64,000 bases of DNA, taken from NCBI GenBank assembly GCA_963816795.1, contig CAWFLT010000014.1:496001-560000 (forward strand). The letters are read 5' to 3'. The position numbers were made by a program, and so were the translations under genes. This document shows positions 54,392 to 62,349 of this stretch, in pieces. Position 1 is the stretch's first letter, and each line of letters begins with the position of its first letter. Source of the DNA: CAWFLT01 sp963816795 (GTDB lineage: Bacteria; Acidobacteriota; Vicinamibacteria; Vicinamibacterales; SCN-69-37). The notes under the pieces are model-generated. The model did no database searches and was not told the DNA's origin. It saw only the letters and a list, made by a program, of their open reading frames with translations.

Positions 54392-55570
54392 ATGCGCGTC
54401 TGCCACGTCTCGCCGCACTTGCCGCCCGATCAGGCCGCCAATGCGCTGCTGCCGGCCGAGCTCGGCGCCTGGGCGCACGCCCGCGGCGACCTCGTCACGT
54501 TCGTCACCCATGCCCCGGCGCAGGGGCGCGCCGCCACGGACCTCGCGAGCGGACGAGTCTGGCGCATTCCCCGGCGTGCGCCCGGCGAGGGACTCCGTCG
54601 ATGGCTTCGCCTCGACACGCTGGGGCAGGCACGGATCATCACCGCCGCGCTCGACGAGGCGGCGCGCGAAGCCGATCTCCTGCACCTCCACAGCAACGGG
54701 CTGATCATCGAAGTCGCCGCGATGTGGGCCACGCGGCGTGGCATGCCGTACGTGCTCACGCTGTACGGCACTGAGATCTGGCACTACCGCCGGCGCTGGC
54801 CGATTGATCCGTTCACTCGCGCGTATCGTGGGGCGCGCCGCGTCACCTTCTACAGTCGGAAGTTGCTGGAGCGCGCGCAGGAGCTTGGGCTGGATCGCGA
54901 GGGCCTGGCGGTCGTGTATCCCACGGTCGGCGCGGCCTTCCAGCCTCTCGATGCCGACGCGCGGGCACGGGTACGGCGCGATCTCGGCATCATCGAACAC
55001 CGCCTCGTGCTGAACGTGAAGCGGCTCCATGAGCTCGCCGGCCAGAAGTACCTCATCGATGCGTTTGCCCGCGTCTCCCGGGGCCGCTCCGACCTGCGAC
55101 TGGTCCTTTGCGGTGCCGGGCCACTCCGGCAAGCACTCGAAGACCAGGCACGCGGCGCCGGGGTCGACCGCAAGGTCACGTTCGCCGGGCTCGTGGACAA
55201 CCAGACCGTCGCCCGGTATGCCGCGACCGCAGACGTCTTCGTCCTGCCCTCGCTGCTCGAGGCGCTGCCGACCGTTGCCGTCGAGGCGCTCGGCGCAGGC
55301 ACGCCGGTCCTCTCTGCCGACCATCCGGGCGGACTCGAGTTGCACGAGTTGTTTGGCGACGATGTGCAGATCGTCCCGAAGGCCGATGTCGATGCCCTCG
55401 CCCGGGCGCTTGGAGACGCGCTGGCGCATCCGGCGCGGGTCCGTCCGGCGACACTGGAATTGGTCGAGCGGCATTTCGGCCGCCGCGCCGTGGAGGAGGC
55501 GTACGACACGGTGTACGCGGCCGCACGCTCGCCGGCCCGCCACGATTCAGCTAGAGTGACCCGCGGATGA
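54392..55570 (+). CDS. Glycosyltransferase family 4 protein
   Basis: A 392-aa GT-B protein. CHVSPHLPPDQAANALLPAEL replaces the usual GG-E loop, LHLHSNGLIIEVAAMWATRR and TLYGTEIWHYRRRW follow, and the donor domain shows VLNVKRLHELAGQKYLIDAF, AGLVDNQTVARYAATADVFV and PSLLEALPTVAVEALGAGTPV. ATG 54392 is preferred to an overlapping TTG at 54380. ATGA overlap with the following membrane protein gene suggests co-translation. Confidence 0.87.
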   Translation: MRVCHVSPHLPPDQAANALLPAELGAWAHARGDLVTFVTHAPAQGRAATDLASGRVWRIPRRAPGEGLRRWLRLDTLGQARIITAALDEAAREADLLHLHSNGLIIEVAAMWATRRGMPYVLTLYGTEIWHYRRRWPIDPFTRAYRGARRVTFYSRKLLERAQELGLDREGLAVVYPTVGAAFQPLDADARARVRRDLGIIEHRLVLNVKRLHELAGQKYLIDAFARVSRGRSDLRLVLCGAGPLRQALEDQARGAGVDRKVTFAGLVDNQTVARYAATADVFVLPSLLEALPTVAVEALGAGTPVLSADHPGGLELHELFGDDVQIVPKADVDALARALGDALAHPARVRPATLELVERHFGRRAVEEAYDTVYAAARSPARHDSARVTRG

Positions 55571-57526
55571 TGCTGGCGCGCGTCCTCGGCTTCACGCTGC
55601 TCGGCGCCGTGCTGGCCGACTGCGCGTTGCCGCTGATGCTTCCGTTCCGGTCGGCGCTCGCGATCGAGTTCCTCGCCGATCCTCCGCGCCGCGTCGCGCG
55701 CGGCTTTCACGGTATCGAGCAGACCCCGGACGGGTTGACGTACGCGTGGACCGGCGAGACGTTTGCGATTTCGATCCCGAACCTCGATCGCGGCACGCGC
55801 TGGCGGTTGACCATGCGCGCAGCGGCTTCGCGCGCCGACGGCACGCAACCGGTCCTCGTCGCCTCAGTCGACGGTGCCGCCGCCACGCGGACCACCCTCC
55901 CCGCCAACGGCTTTGTTGACGTCGACGTCGAGATCGCACCGGCGCCGCAAGCCCCGCGTACGACGACGGTCGCGTTTCAGGTGACTCCAACGTTTGTCCC
56001 AGGGCCGGGTGATCGCCGGAGCCTCGGAGTCCAGGTCGACGCGGTCAGGCTGACGCCCGATGGACGCGTCATCAGCTACGGCGCGAGCCGCGGCACGGCG
56101 CTGGTGTTGGGCGCGGCCGCGGGCATGTTGGCCGGTGCACTCGGCGTCCCGCTACTTGCCGGCCTGGCGATCCTGGGGCTGTTCGCGATCGTCATGGGCC
56201 TGACACTGACGCAGGGTTTCGCGACGTACCTGGCAGTGTCGTGGCGTCTGCCGCTCACCGGCGCCGTCATTGCCGCCCTCGTGAGTTTCCTGATGCTGGG
56301 CCGGCGCCGGCCCGGGGCGAGCATCGTCGCGGCGATCACCTTCGCGGCGGTCGCGATTCAGTTGCTGCTGCTGTCCCATCCAGACATGCCGCTTGGCGAC
56401 GCCATCTTCCAGGCGCATCGGTACCAGGACGTCCTGGGCGGCAAGTACTACTTCACGTCGATCGCTCCGGGGAATTACCAGTTCCCGTATCCGATCGGGT
56501 TGTATGTGGCCAGCACTGCCCTTCTCGGGACTGGCACAGGGAGAACTGCAGAACGCGGCCCTTCTCCGCGTGGTCGTCGTGGTGCTGAGTGCGATCGCGG
56601 CGGCGCTTCTCTACTGCCCGATGCTCAGATGGTCGAACGATCTCGTCACGGCGGTCGCGGCGGTCGCTGCGTACCACGTGCTGCCGCTCGGGTTCGACGT
56701 CACCGCGACCGGCAACCTGACCAACATGTTCGGCCAGGGACTCGCGATGTTGGCCTTTGCGATGGCGGCCGGCAACGTCACGAAGGGCCGGCCCTGGCAG
56801 ATCGCGATCTTCCTCGTGGTCGTGACGGCAGCCATGCTGTCGCACACGAGCACCTTTGCCGTCCTGACGACTCAGATCCTTGTCGCTGGGCTGGCCGTGC
56901 TGATCGTACGCGGTGCGGCTGACCGCCGTGCTGGCCTGCTCCTGATCGGCGCCGGGATGCTGGCCGCGACGACCGCGGTGATCGTCTACTACGGTCACTT
57001 TGGCGACGTCTATCGGGAGGCCTGGGCTCGGATCACCGCCGAAAGCGGCCGAGCGAATGAAGCGACGGGTGGCCGCACGCCACTCGTCCGCCTCCTCGAT
57101 GTCCCGCGCCTTCTTGAACTGGCGTACGGCTGGCCGATGGTCGGCCTCGCGATCGCCGGCGTGGCCGCCATGCTTCGCGCGAGACCAGCGCCGGAAGAAG
57201 CGCTCGAGCCTGCGCCGTACACGTCGGCTCCACTGGCCGCGCCAGACCCCATCACCGCCGAATCGATCGAACCTGAAACTCCCTCATTGGCGCCGGTCGT
57301 CGTGACGGGGTGGCTCCTGGCCTCACTGCTCTTTCTGGTGATCGGCGTCGTCACACCGGTGGACTTGCGGCACCTCCTCGCTGCGCTCCCCGCGATGGCG
57401 GTGCTCTCGGCGGCCGGAGTGGGAGAGGGTTGGCGCGCCGGTCGCTGGGTTCGCGCCGGCGTCGTCGTGCTGGTCGCGTGGGCCATCGTCCGGGCGGTGG
57501 GCGGGCTACTGACCAGACTGCCGTGA
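55567..57526 (+). CDS. Large membrane protein, GT-C-like, frameshifted
   Basis: About 652 aa. The first helix is followed by a soluble beta-rich periplasmic domain (ADPPRRVARGFHGIEQTPDG to GDRRSLGVQVDAVRLTPDGR, about residues 35-170). Some twelve helices follow, with the loop HPDMPLGDAIFQAHRYQDVL and PGNYQFPYPIGLYVASTA, a PMT-like acidic/aromatic loop. An extra base near 56520 shifts into FSGLAQGELQNAALLRVVVV. No confident family; the topology resembles membrane glycosyltransferases. Confidence 0.68.
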
Positions 57527-57541
57527 TGGCGTGCGGCAGAG

Positions 57542-57547
57542 TAAGAT
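57542..57547 (+). promoter_or_regulatory. -10-like box 6 nt before yqeY
   Basis: TAAGAT (4/6) ends 6 nt before the ATG at 57554. It lies in the 27-bp gap after the membrane protein gene. Confidence 0.4.
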
Positions 57548-57553
57548 CCGGCG

Positions 57554-58006
57554 ATGGCCTCGTTGATTGAGCAGATTACGCGCGACATCGCGGATGCGAT
57601 GCGGCAGAAAAATCAGTCGGCGCTGGCGCCGCTGCGGATGTTGAAGGCGGCGATCATGAACAAAGAGGTCGAGAAGGGCCGTGCCCTGGACGAGGCCGAA
57701 TCGCTGCAGGTCGTCAACGCGCTGGTCAAGCAGCGGCGCGACTCGATCGAGCAATTCAAGGCGGGAGGGCGGCAGGATCTGGTCGATCGCGAACAGTCAG
57801 AAGTGACCTTCCTTCAGCAGTACCTTCCGCCCGCCGCTGACGATGCGGCAGTGGCCGCCGCCGTGGAGGCCGCTGTCGCGGCGACCGGCGCCTCGGGCCC
57901 CAAGGACATGGGCAAGGTCATGAAAGAAGTGATGGCCCGGCTGTCGGGCCAGACGGTGGACGGCCGGGCGCTCAGCGAGGCCGTCAAAAAACGACTCGCC
58001 GGCTGA
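57554..58006 (+). CDS. yqeY: GatB/YqeY domain protein
   Basis: A 150-aa YqeY protein, equivalent to the tRNA-binding tail of GatB. MRQKNQSALAPLRMLKAAIM, a QRRDSIEQFKAGGRQDLVDR stretch and the C-terminal PKDMGKVMKEVMARLSGQTV and GRALSEAVKKRLAG are the family's conserved blocks. Its function as a separate protein is uncertain (tRNA-related is presumed). Followed by an intrinsic terminator, so it probably forms the end of a transcript. Confidence 0.95.
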   Translation: MASLIEQITRDIADAMRQKNQSALAPLRMLKAAIMNKEVEKGRALDEAESLQVVNALVKQRRDSIEQFKAGGRQDLVDREQSEVTFLQQYLPPAADDAAVAAAVEAAVAATGASGPKDMGKVMKEVMARLSGQTVDGRALSEAVKKRLAG

Positions 58007-58082
58007 GCAAACTTTTTTCTGCGAGCTCCCGTCTAAAACTAGTGAAAGGCACGCAAAAAGCCTCTCATCCATCCTCCGGGCA

Positions 58083-58121
58083 GGGGCCTCAACCGCAGGG
58101 GTTGAGGCCCCTTCTTATTTT
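58083..58121 (+). terminator. Rho-independent terminator after yqeY
   Basis: GGGGCCTCAACC pairs perfectly with GGTTGAGGCCCC around a GCAGG loop, followed by TTCTTATTTT. It separates yqeY from murJ. The remaining 58007-58226 region holds no gene. Confidence 0.88.
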
Positions 58122-58226
58122 CGCTACGCTGTTTCCACATCGGCGCCGAGCGTGGACGGCGCCCGTCCCCGAATTGCCACCTCTCGTCACCCTGATCGCG
58201 CGATCCGCCACCCTCGGCATCCGCCA

Positions 58227-59798
58227 ATGAGCGAACGCCTCGCCAGATCGGCGGGCCTGATCGGTCTGGCGACGCTCGCGAGCCGGCTGCTCGGTCTCGC
58301 GCGCGACGCCGCCCAGGCCTTCTTTTTTGCGACCAGTGACAAGGCGGACGCCTTTGTCGTCGCGACCCGGATTCCGAATCTCCTGCGGGATCTTTTTGCC
58401 GAGGGCGCGATGAGCGCCGCGTTCGTGCCCACGCTGACCCGCGAGATGTCGCGCGATGGCAAAGCGGCGGCGTGGCGTCTGGGCTCGCAGGTCATCAACG
58501 GGCTGATGATCGTGACCGGCGTGCTCGTGCTCCTCGGCATTCTCTTCGCCGAACCGTTGACCAGAGCCTACGCCGAGAAGTTTGCGCTCATCCCCGGCAA
58601 GCTCGACCTCACGGTCGAACTGACACGCATCAACATGCCGTTCCTGCTGCTGGTCGCGGTCGCCGCGGCCTGCATGGGGATGTTGAACGCGCTCCGCAAG
58701 TTCCTGATTCCGGCGACCGCCCCCACGATGTTCAACGTCGTCTCCATCCTGTGCACGGTGATCTTCGTGCCGCTGTTCGTCAGGCTCGGGATCGAACCGG
58801 TGATGGCGCTCTCGATCGGCCTGCTCGGGGGTGGTGTCGCGCAGATTGCGATTCAATGGATCGCGATTCGCCGCGAGGGCTACCGGCACGAGTGGCGGTT
58901 GAATCTGCGCGATCCCGCACTGCGCGAGATGCTGATGCTGATGGGGCCGGCGACGCTCGGCCTGGCCGCGGCGCAGATCAACAGCTACATCAACACCTCG
59001 CTCGCGACCGGGGAATCGGGCGCCCCGACCGCGCTCGGGTACGCGTTCCGGTTGATGTACATGCCGATCGGCATTCTCGGCGTCTCGATCGCGACGGTCG
59101 CGATTCCCGAGCTCGCGCGCTACGCGACGGAACAGAAGCTCGAGTCGATGCGGACCACCGTCTCCTGGGGCATCCGCATGATGCTGATGCTGTGCGTGCC
59201 GGCGACGGTCGGATTGATGGTGCTGGCGATCCCGATCGTCGAGCTGCTGTTCGAGCGTGGGGCGTTCGTCGAGGAAGACACATCGAAGGTCGCGTGGGCG
59301 CTGCTGTTCTATGCCCCGGGCATCATCGGTTATTCGATCGTGAAGATCGCGTCGCCGGCATTCTATTCGCTGCAGGACGCGCGGACACCCGTGCTGATCA
59401 GCCTGGGGACCATCGCCACCAACCTCGCGCTCAATCTCTGGCTGAATTCGATCATGGGATTCCGCGGCCTCGCACTGGGGACCGCCATCACCGCCAACAT
59501 CAACGCGGGGCTGCTGCTGTGGCTGCTGTCGCGCCGGCTCGGCGGTGGCGACGCGCAGCGAGTCGCGACGGCGTTCGTCAAGATCGCGATCGCGTCGCTT
59601 CTGATGGGCGCGGCGAGCTACGGAACGGAGCTGTGGCTGCACACGCTCATCGCCGGCGAGTGGTGGGGCCCGAGACTGCTGCGGGTGATGGGCGCGATCG
59701 GCGTCGGTATCGCCGTGCTGGCCGGCGCGTCGCAGCTGCTGCGAATCGATGAATTCCGTGCCGCGCTCAGCCGGGTGCTGGCCCGAGTCAAGGGCTGA
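58227..59798 (+). CDS. murJ: Lipid II flippase MurJ
   Basis: A 523-aa MOP-superfamily protein with about 14 helices. Family features: LARSAGLIGLATLASRLLGL at the start, TSDKADAFVVATRIPNLLRD, LFAEGAMSAAFVP, the NSYINTSLA region, GYAFRLMYMPIGILGVSIAT, LFERGAFVEED and GYSIVKIASPAFYSLQDART. It exports lipid II made by the dcw enzymes. ATG 58227 follows the conserved MurJ N-terminus; an in-frame extension upstream is not supported. Confidence 0.95.
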   Translation: MSERLARSAGLIGLATLASRLLGLARDAAQAFFFATSDKADAFVVATRIPNLLRDLFAEGAMSAAFVPTLTREMSRDGKAAAWRLGSQVINGLMIVTGVLVLLGILFAEPLTRAYAEKFALIPGKLDLTVELTRINMPFLLLVAVAAACMGMLNALRKFLIPATAPTMFNVVSILCTVIFVPLFVRLGIEPVMALSIGLLGGGVAQIAIQWIAIRREGYRHEWRLNLRDPALREMLMLMGPATLGLAAAQINSYINTSLATGESGAPTALGYAFRLMYMPIGILGVSIATVAIPELARYATEQKLESMRTTVSWGIRMMLMLCVPATVGLMVLAIPIVELLFERGAFVEEDTSKVAWALLFYAPGIIGYSIVKIASPAFYSLQDARTPVLISLGTIATNLALNLWLNSIMGFRGLALGTAITANINAGLLLWLLSRRLGGGDAQRVATAFVKIAIASLLMGAASYGTELWLHTLIAGEWWGPRLLRVMGAIGVGIAVLAGASQLLRIDEFRAALSRVLARVKG

Positions 59799-59803
59799 TC
59801 TGC

Positions 59804-59809
59804 TAGCAT
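59804..59809 (+). promoter_or_regulatory. -10-like box 7 nt before the rhomboid gene
   Basis: TAGCAT (4/6) ends 7 nt before the GTG at 59817, in the 18-bp gap after murJ. Confidence 0.4.
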
Positions 59810-59816
59810 CCCATCT

Positions 59817-60560
59817 GTGAATCGGTACTCGACGGGCGCGTCGATTGTCGGCCCCGGATCGATGACGCCGGCGGTGCGGGCGATCGTCTACGCCAACGTC
59901 GCCGCCTTCGTCCTCACGCTCTTCGCGCGGGGCCCCCTGATCGACCTGTTCGGGCTGTCGCCGGAGGCCGTGCTGGAGCAAGGCCGGGTGTGGCAGCTCG
60001 CGACCTATCTCTTCCTGCACGACCCGAACGGCGTCATGCACCTGCTCTTCAACATGCTCGCGCTCTGGATGTTCGGCGCGGAGCTCGAGCGGCGATGGGG
60101 CACGAACGGGTTCATCAAGTACTACGCGGCGACCGGAATCGGTGCCGGCGTCGTGACCGTCATCGTCTCGCTGATGCCGTACGCACCGCTTCGGGCGCTC
60201 TACCCGGCCTCGACGATCGGCGCGTCTGGCGCGATCTACGGGCTGCTGATGGCGTGGGCCCTGCTGTTTCCGCATCGCACGATTCTGTTCATGCTGTTCT
60301 TCCCGATGCCGGTGCGCGTCGCGGTGACGATCATGGGCGCGATCGCGTTTTTCTCGGCGGTGAACGGAACCAACGGCTCGGTCGCGGAGGCGACCCACCT
60401 CGCGGGACTCCTCGTCGGCTGGATCTACCTGAAGGGTCCGCGAAACCTTCGACTCGATCTCAACTACCGTTTGAGCCGTTGGCGGATGGAGCGGATGCGC
60501 CGGCGATTCAACGTGCACCGGGGCGGCCGGGGCGACGATTGGCAGAAGCGCGTGCACTAG
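59817..60560 (+). CDS. Rhomboid family intramembrane serine protease
   Basis: A 247-aa protein with six or seven helices. Catalytic Ser137 lies in GASGAIYG, and the His194 partner lies in EATHLAGLLVGW. The N-terminal HLLFNMLALWMFGAELERRWG is the rhomboid L1/TM2 signature. The C-terminal tail is basic (RLSRWRMERMRRRFNVHRGG). It cleaves transmembrane segments of unknown substrates. GTG start; GT-C gene follows after 8 bp. Confidence 0.92.
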   Translation: MNRYSTGASIVGPGSMTPAVRAIVYANVAAFVLTLFARGPLIDLFGLSPEAVLEQGRVWQLATYLFLHDPNGVMHLLFNMLALWMFGAELERRWGTNGFIKYYAATGIGAGVVTVIVSLMPYAPLRALYPASTIGASGAIYGLLMAWALLFPHRTILFMLFFPMPVRVAVTIMGAIAFFSAVNGTNGSVAEATHLAGLLVGWIYLKGPRNLRLDLNYRLSRWRMERMRRRFNVHRGGRGDDWQKRVH

Positions 60561-60568
60561 CGCCCGGC

Positions 60569-61894
60569 ATGCCGAGGCGCTGGCTCTGGGCCGCTCTGAT
60601 CGTCGGCGCGATTTGCCGCGCCCTGCTCCTGCCGCTGCCCGGGTCGCCAGACGTCTCGTCCTGGAAAGCCTGGAGCTTTGCCGCGGTCACCGACCCGGCC
60701 GGCTTGTACGGCGCCGGCGGCACCCCGCCGGAGCGCCGCCTCATCCGCTGGCAGGGGATCGCCGGCACCACCGAGTATCCGCCGCTCGCGCTCTATGAGT
60801 TGGCGGTGGTCGGACGCGTGTACGCGGCGTTCAGCACGACCTTCGAGGACTCGCCGCAGCTCACCGCGTTGATCAAAGCGCCGGGCCTCGCCGCGGAAAT
60901 CCTCTTCGTCGTCATCTGGCTCACCTGGGGCCGTCAGCTGTTCGGACGGGCGAGCGCCGATTGGATCGCGGTCGCATTCTGGCTCAATCCAGCAATCATC
61001 GTGAACGGCGCCGCGCTCGGCTATCTCGACGCGCAGATGGCGGTGCCGGCCGCATTGGCGGTGATGGCCGCCGCGGCCGGACGACCCGCCGTCGCTGGCG
61101 CGCTGCTCGCGGCCGGGATCCTGACGAAGGCGCAGGCCGTGTTCGTCGGGCCGGTCGTGCTGCTGGCGGCAGTCGGCGCCGCGGCCCCGGCCGGAGCGTG
61201 GCGCGCCGTGACGTCGGTGGCGGCGGGCGGCATCGCGATGTCGGCGCTGATTCTCCTGCCCATCGTCCTGCGCGGCGCGTGGGCGAGCATGATCCAGGCG
61301 GTCTCGCGGCTCGCGGCGCACGACATGCTGTCGGGTAATGCGCTCAATGCCTGGTGGGTCGTCACCTGGATTGTCCGATCGCTCGATGGGCTCGAGCGCG
61401 GCTGGCTGACGGCGTTCACGACGCCGGTGCGCATCCTGGCAGCCAGTCGCTTCATGGAAGTCGGTTACCCGAATCCAAAACCCATCGGCACGGCGCTCGT
61501 GCTCGTCGCGATCGGCTGGGGGCTCTGGCGCGGCCGGCGGTTGGGCCGGCTGGCTGATTGGGCGTTCCTCGGCGGCTGGTGCGTCTTCGCCTACACGATG
61601 TTCGGGGCGCAGGTGCACGAGAACCACTTGTACCTGGCGGTGCCGTGGCTGGCGATCGCGGCGGGGCTCGGCACGGAGTACCGCCGGCAGTTCTGGGCGT
61701 TGTCGCTCGCGACTGCGTTCAACATGTACATCTTCTACGGGCTCAGCGAAGGCTGGCCGGCGATCATCGGGCGCCGGTGGACCGGCGTGGATCTGACCGT
61801 CATCGCGGCGATCGTCAACCTCGGACTGTTCGCGCTGATGACTCGGCAGCTTCTACGGGCGACCAGACAGCCGGCACCAGGCACCGGGCATTAG
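60569..61894 (+). CDS. GT-C-like membrane protein (ALG6/DUF2029-like layout)
   Basis: A 441-aa protein with about eleven helices. The first loop SPDVSSWKAWSFAAVTDPAG carries the acidic residue typical of GT-C enzymes, with GTTEYPPLALYELAVVGRVY, IAVAFWLNPAIIVNGAALGY and LDAQMAVPAALAVMAAA, then FTTPVRILAASRFMEVGYPN. HENHLYLAVPWLAIAAG resembles mannosyltransferases. The last eight residues (QPAPGTGH) come from a GGCACCAGGCAC repeat. Intact frame. Confidence 0.75.
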   Translation: MPRRWLWAALIVGAICRALLLPLPGSPDVSSWKAWSFAAVTDPAGLYGAGGTPPERRLIRWQGIAGTTEYPPLALYELAVVGRVYAAFSTTFEDSPQLTALIKAPGLAAEILFVVIWLTWGRQLFGRASADWIAVAFWLNPAIIVNGAALGYLDAQMAVPAALAVMAAAAGRPAVAGALLAAGILTKAQAVFVGPVVLLAAVGAAAPAGAWRAVTSVAAGGIAMSALILLPIVLRGAWASMIQAVSRLAAHDMLSGNALNAWWVVTWIVRSLDGLERGWLTAFTTPVRILAASRFMEVGYPNPKPIGTALVLVAIGWGLWRGRRLGRLADWAFLGGWCVFAYTMFGAQVHENHLYLAVPWLAIAAGLGTEYRRQFWALSLATAFNMYIFYGLSEGWPAIIGRRWTGVDLTVIAAIVNLGLFALMTRQLLRATRQPAPGTGH

Positions 61895-61905
61895 GCACCA
61901 GGCAC
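61873..61905. repeat. GGCACCAGGCAC short tandem repeat
   Basis: GGCACCAGGCACCGGGCATTAG-type units at the end of the membrane-protein gene: three GGCACC(A/G) blocks and one GGCATTA block, continuing into the gap before the cupin gene. It supplies the stop codon of the upstream gene. The rest of the gap to 61963 shows nothing further. Confidence 0.55.
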
Positions 61906-61963
61906 TGACGACTTCTAACTCTTGGCTTCCCACTTCCGACTTCAGGCTGCGTTGAGCGGCCTG

Positions 61964-62284
61964 CTAGGCGTGCGCGCGAATGTCGAGCAGGAACGTGTCG
62001 TCGAGCGCCTCGGCCTGATGCGGCACCCCGCTCGAGATGCGCAGGACTTCACCTTCCCGCACCATGATCGCGGTGCCGTCGATGATGGTCGAGAGCGCGC
62101 CTTGCAGGACGTAGATCAGTTGCTCGCCGGCGTGACTGTGGAGCGGCACGAGCGCGCCCTTTTTCAGATACGCCTGTGTGATGGTCTGGTCCGATCCGCC
62201 AATCGACTTGCGCGCGACCATTTCCGTGATCTTCTCGAGCGGCAGATCGGCCCAGCGATGGAGGACGGCGCGGTCGGACATCAT
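61964..62284 (-). CDS. Cupin-domain protein
   Basis: A 106-aa single-domain cupin. The metal-binding motif LHSHAGEQLIYVLQGAL (H-x-H...E) and the second-motif His in GVPHQAEAL are present. QTITQAYLKKGALVPLHSHA is the usual strand before motif 1. Function unknown: small metal-binding enzyme or sensor. Adjacent ATGs at 62284 and 62281 are alternative starts. Divergent from the E1 gene, 65 bp apart. Confidence 0.85.
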   Translation of the reverse strand: MMSDRAVLHRWADLPLEKITEMVARKSIGGSDQTITQAYLKKGALVPLHSHAGEQLIYVLQGALSTIIDGTAIMVREGEVLRISSGVPHQAEALDDTFLLDIRAHA

Positions 62285-62303
62285 GGAGCTCAGGCAGTAT
62301 AAT
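62275..62303 (+). promoter_or_regulatory. Probable promoter of the E1 gene
   Basis: TATAAT at 62298-62303 with CGGACA (4/6 match to TTGACA) 17 bp upstream. The start site would be near 62310, giving a 40-nt leader before the ATG at 62350. The -35 box overlaps the start of the divergent cupin gene. Confidence 0.55.
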
Positions 62304-62349
62304 TGACAGGTTTTTCCGTCGTCGTCGAGCCCGGACGAGGTCCAGCAGA

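Noticed and set aside
23451..57526. A mobile genomic island
   Set aside because: No integrase, transposase, tRNA or direct-repeat boundary was found, and GC content and codon style look like the flanking genes by eye.
58089..60557. An 822-aa minus-strand protein
   Set aside because: Extremely rich in Arg, Asp, His and Gln, antisense to murJ and the rhomboid gene, both clearly real; a codon-bias shadow.
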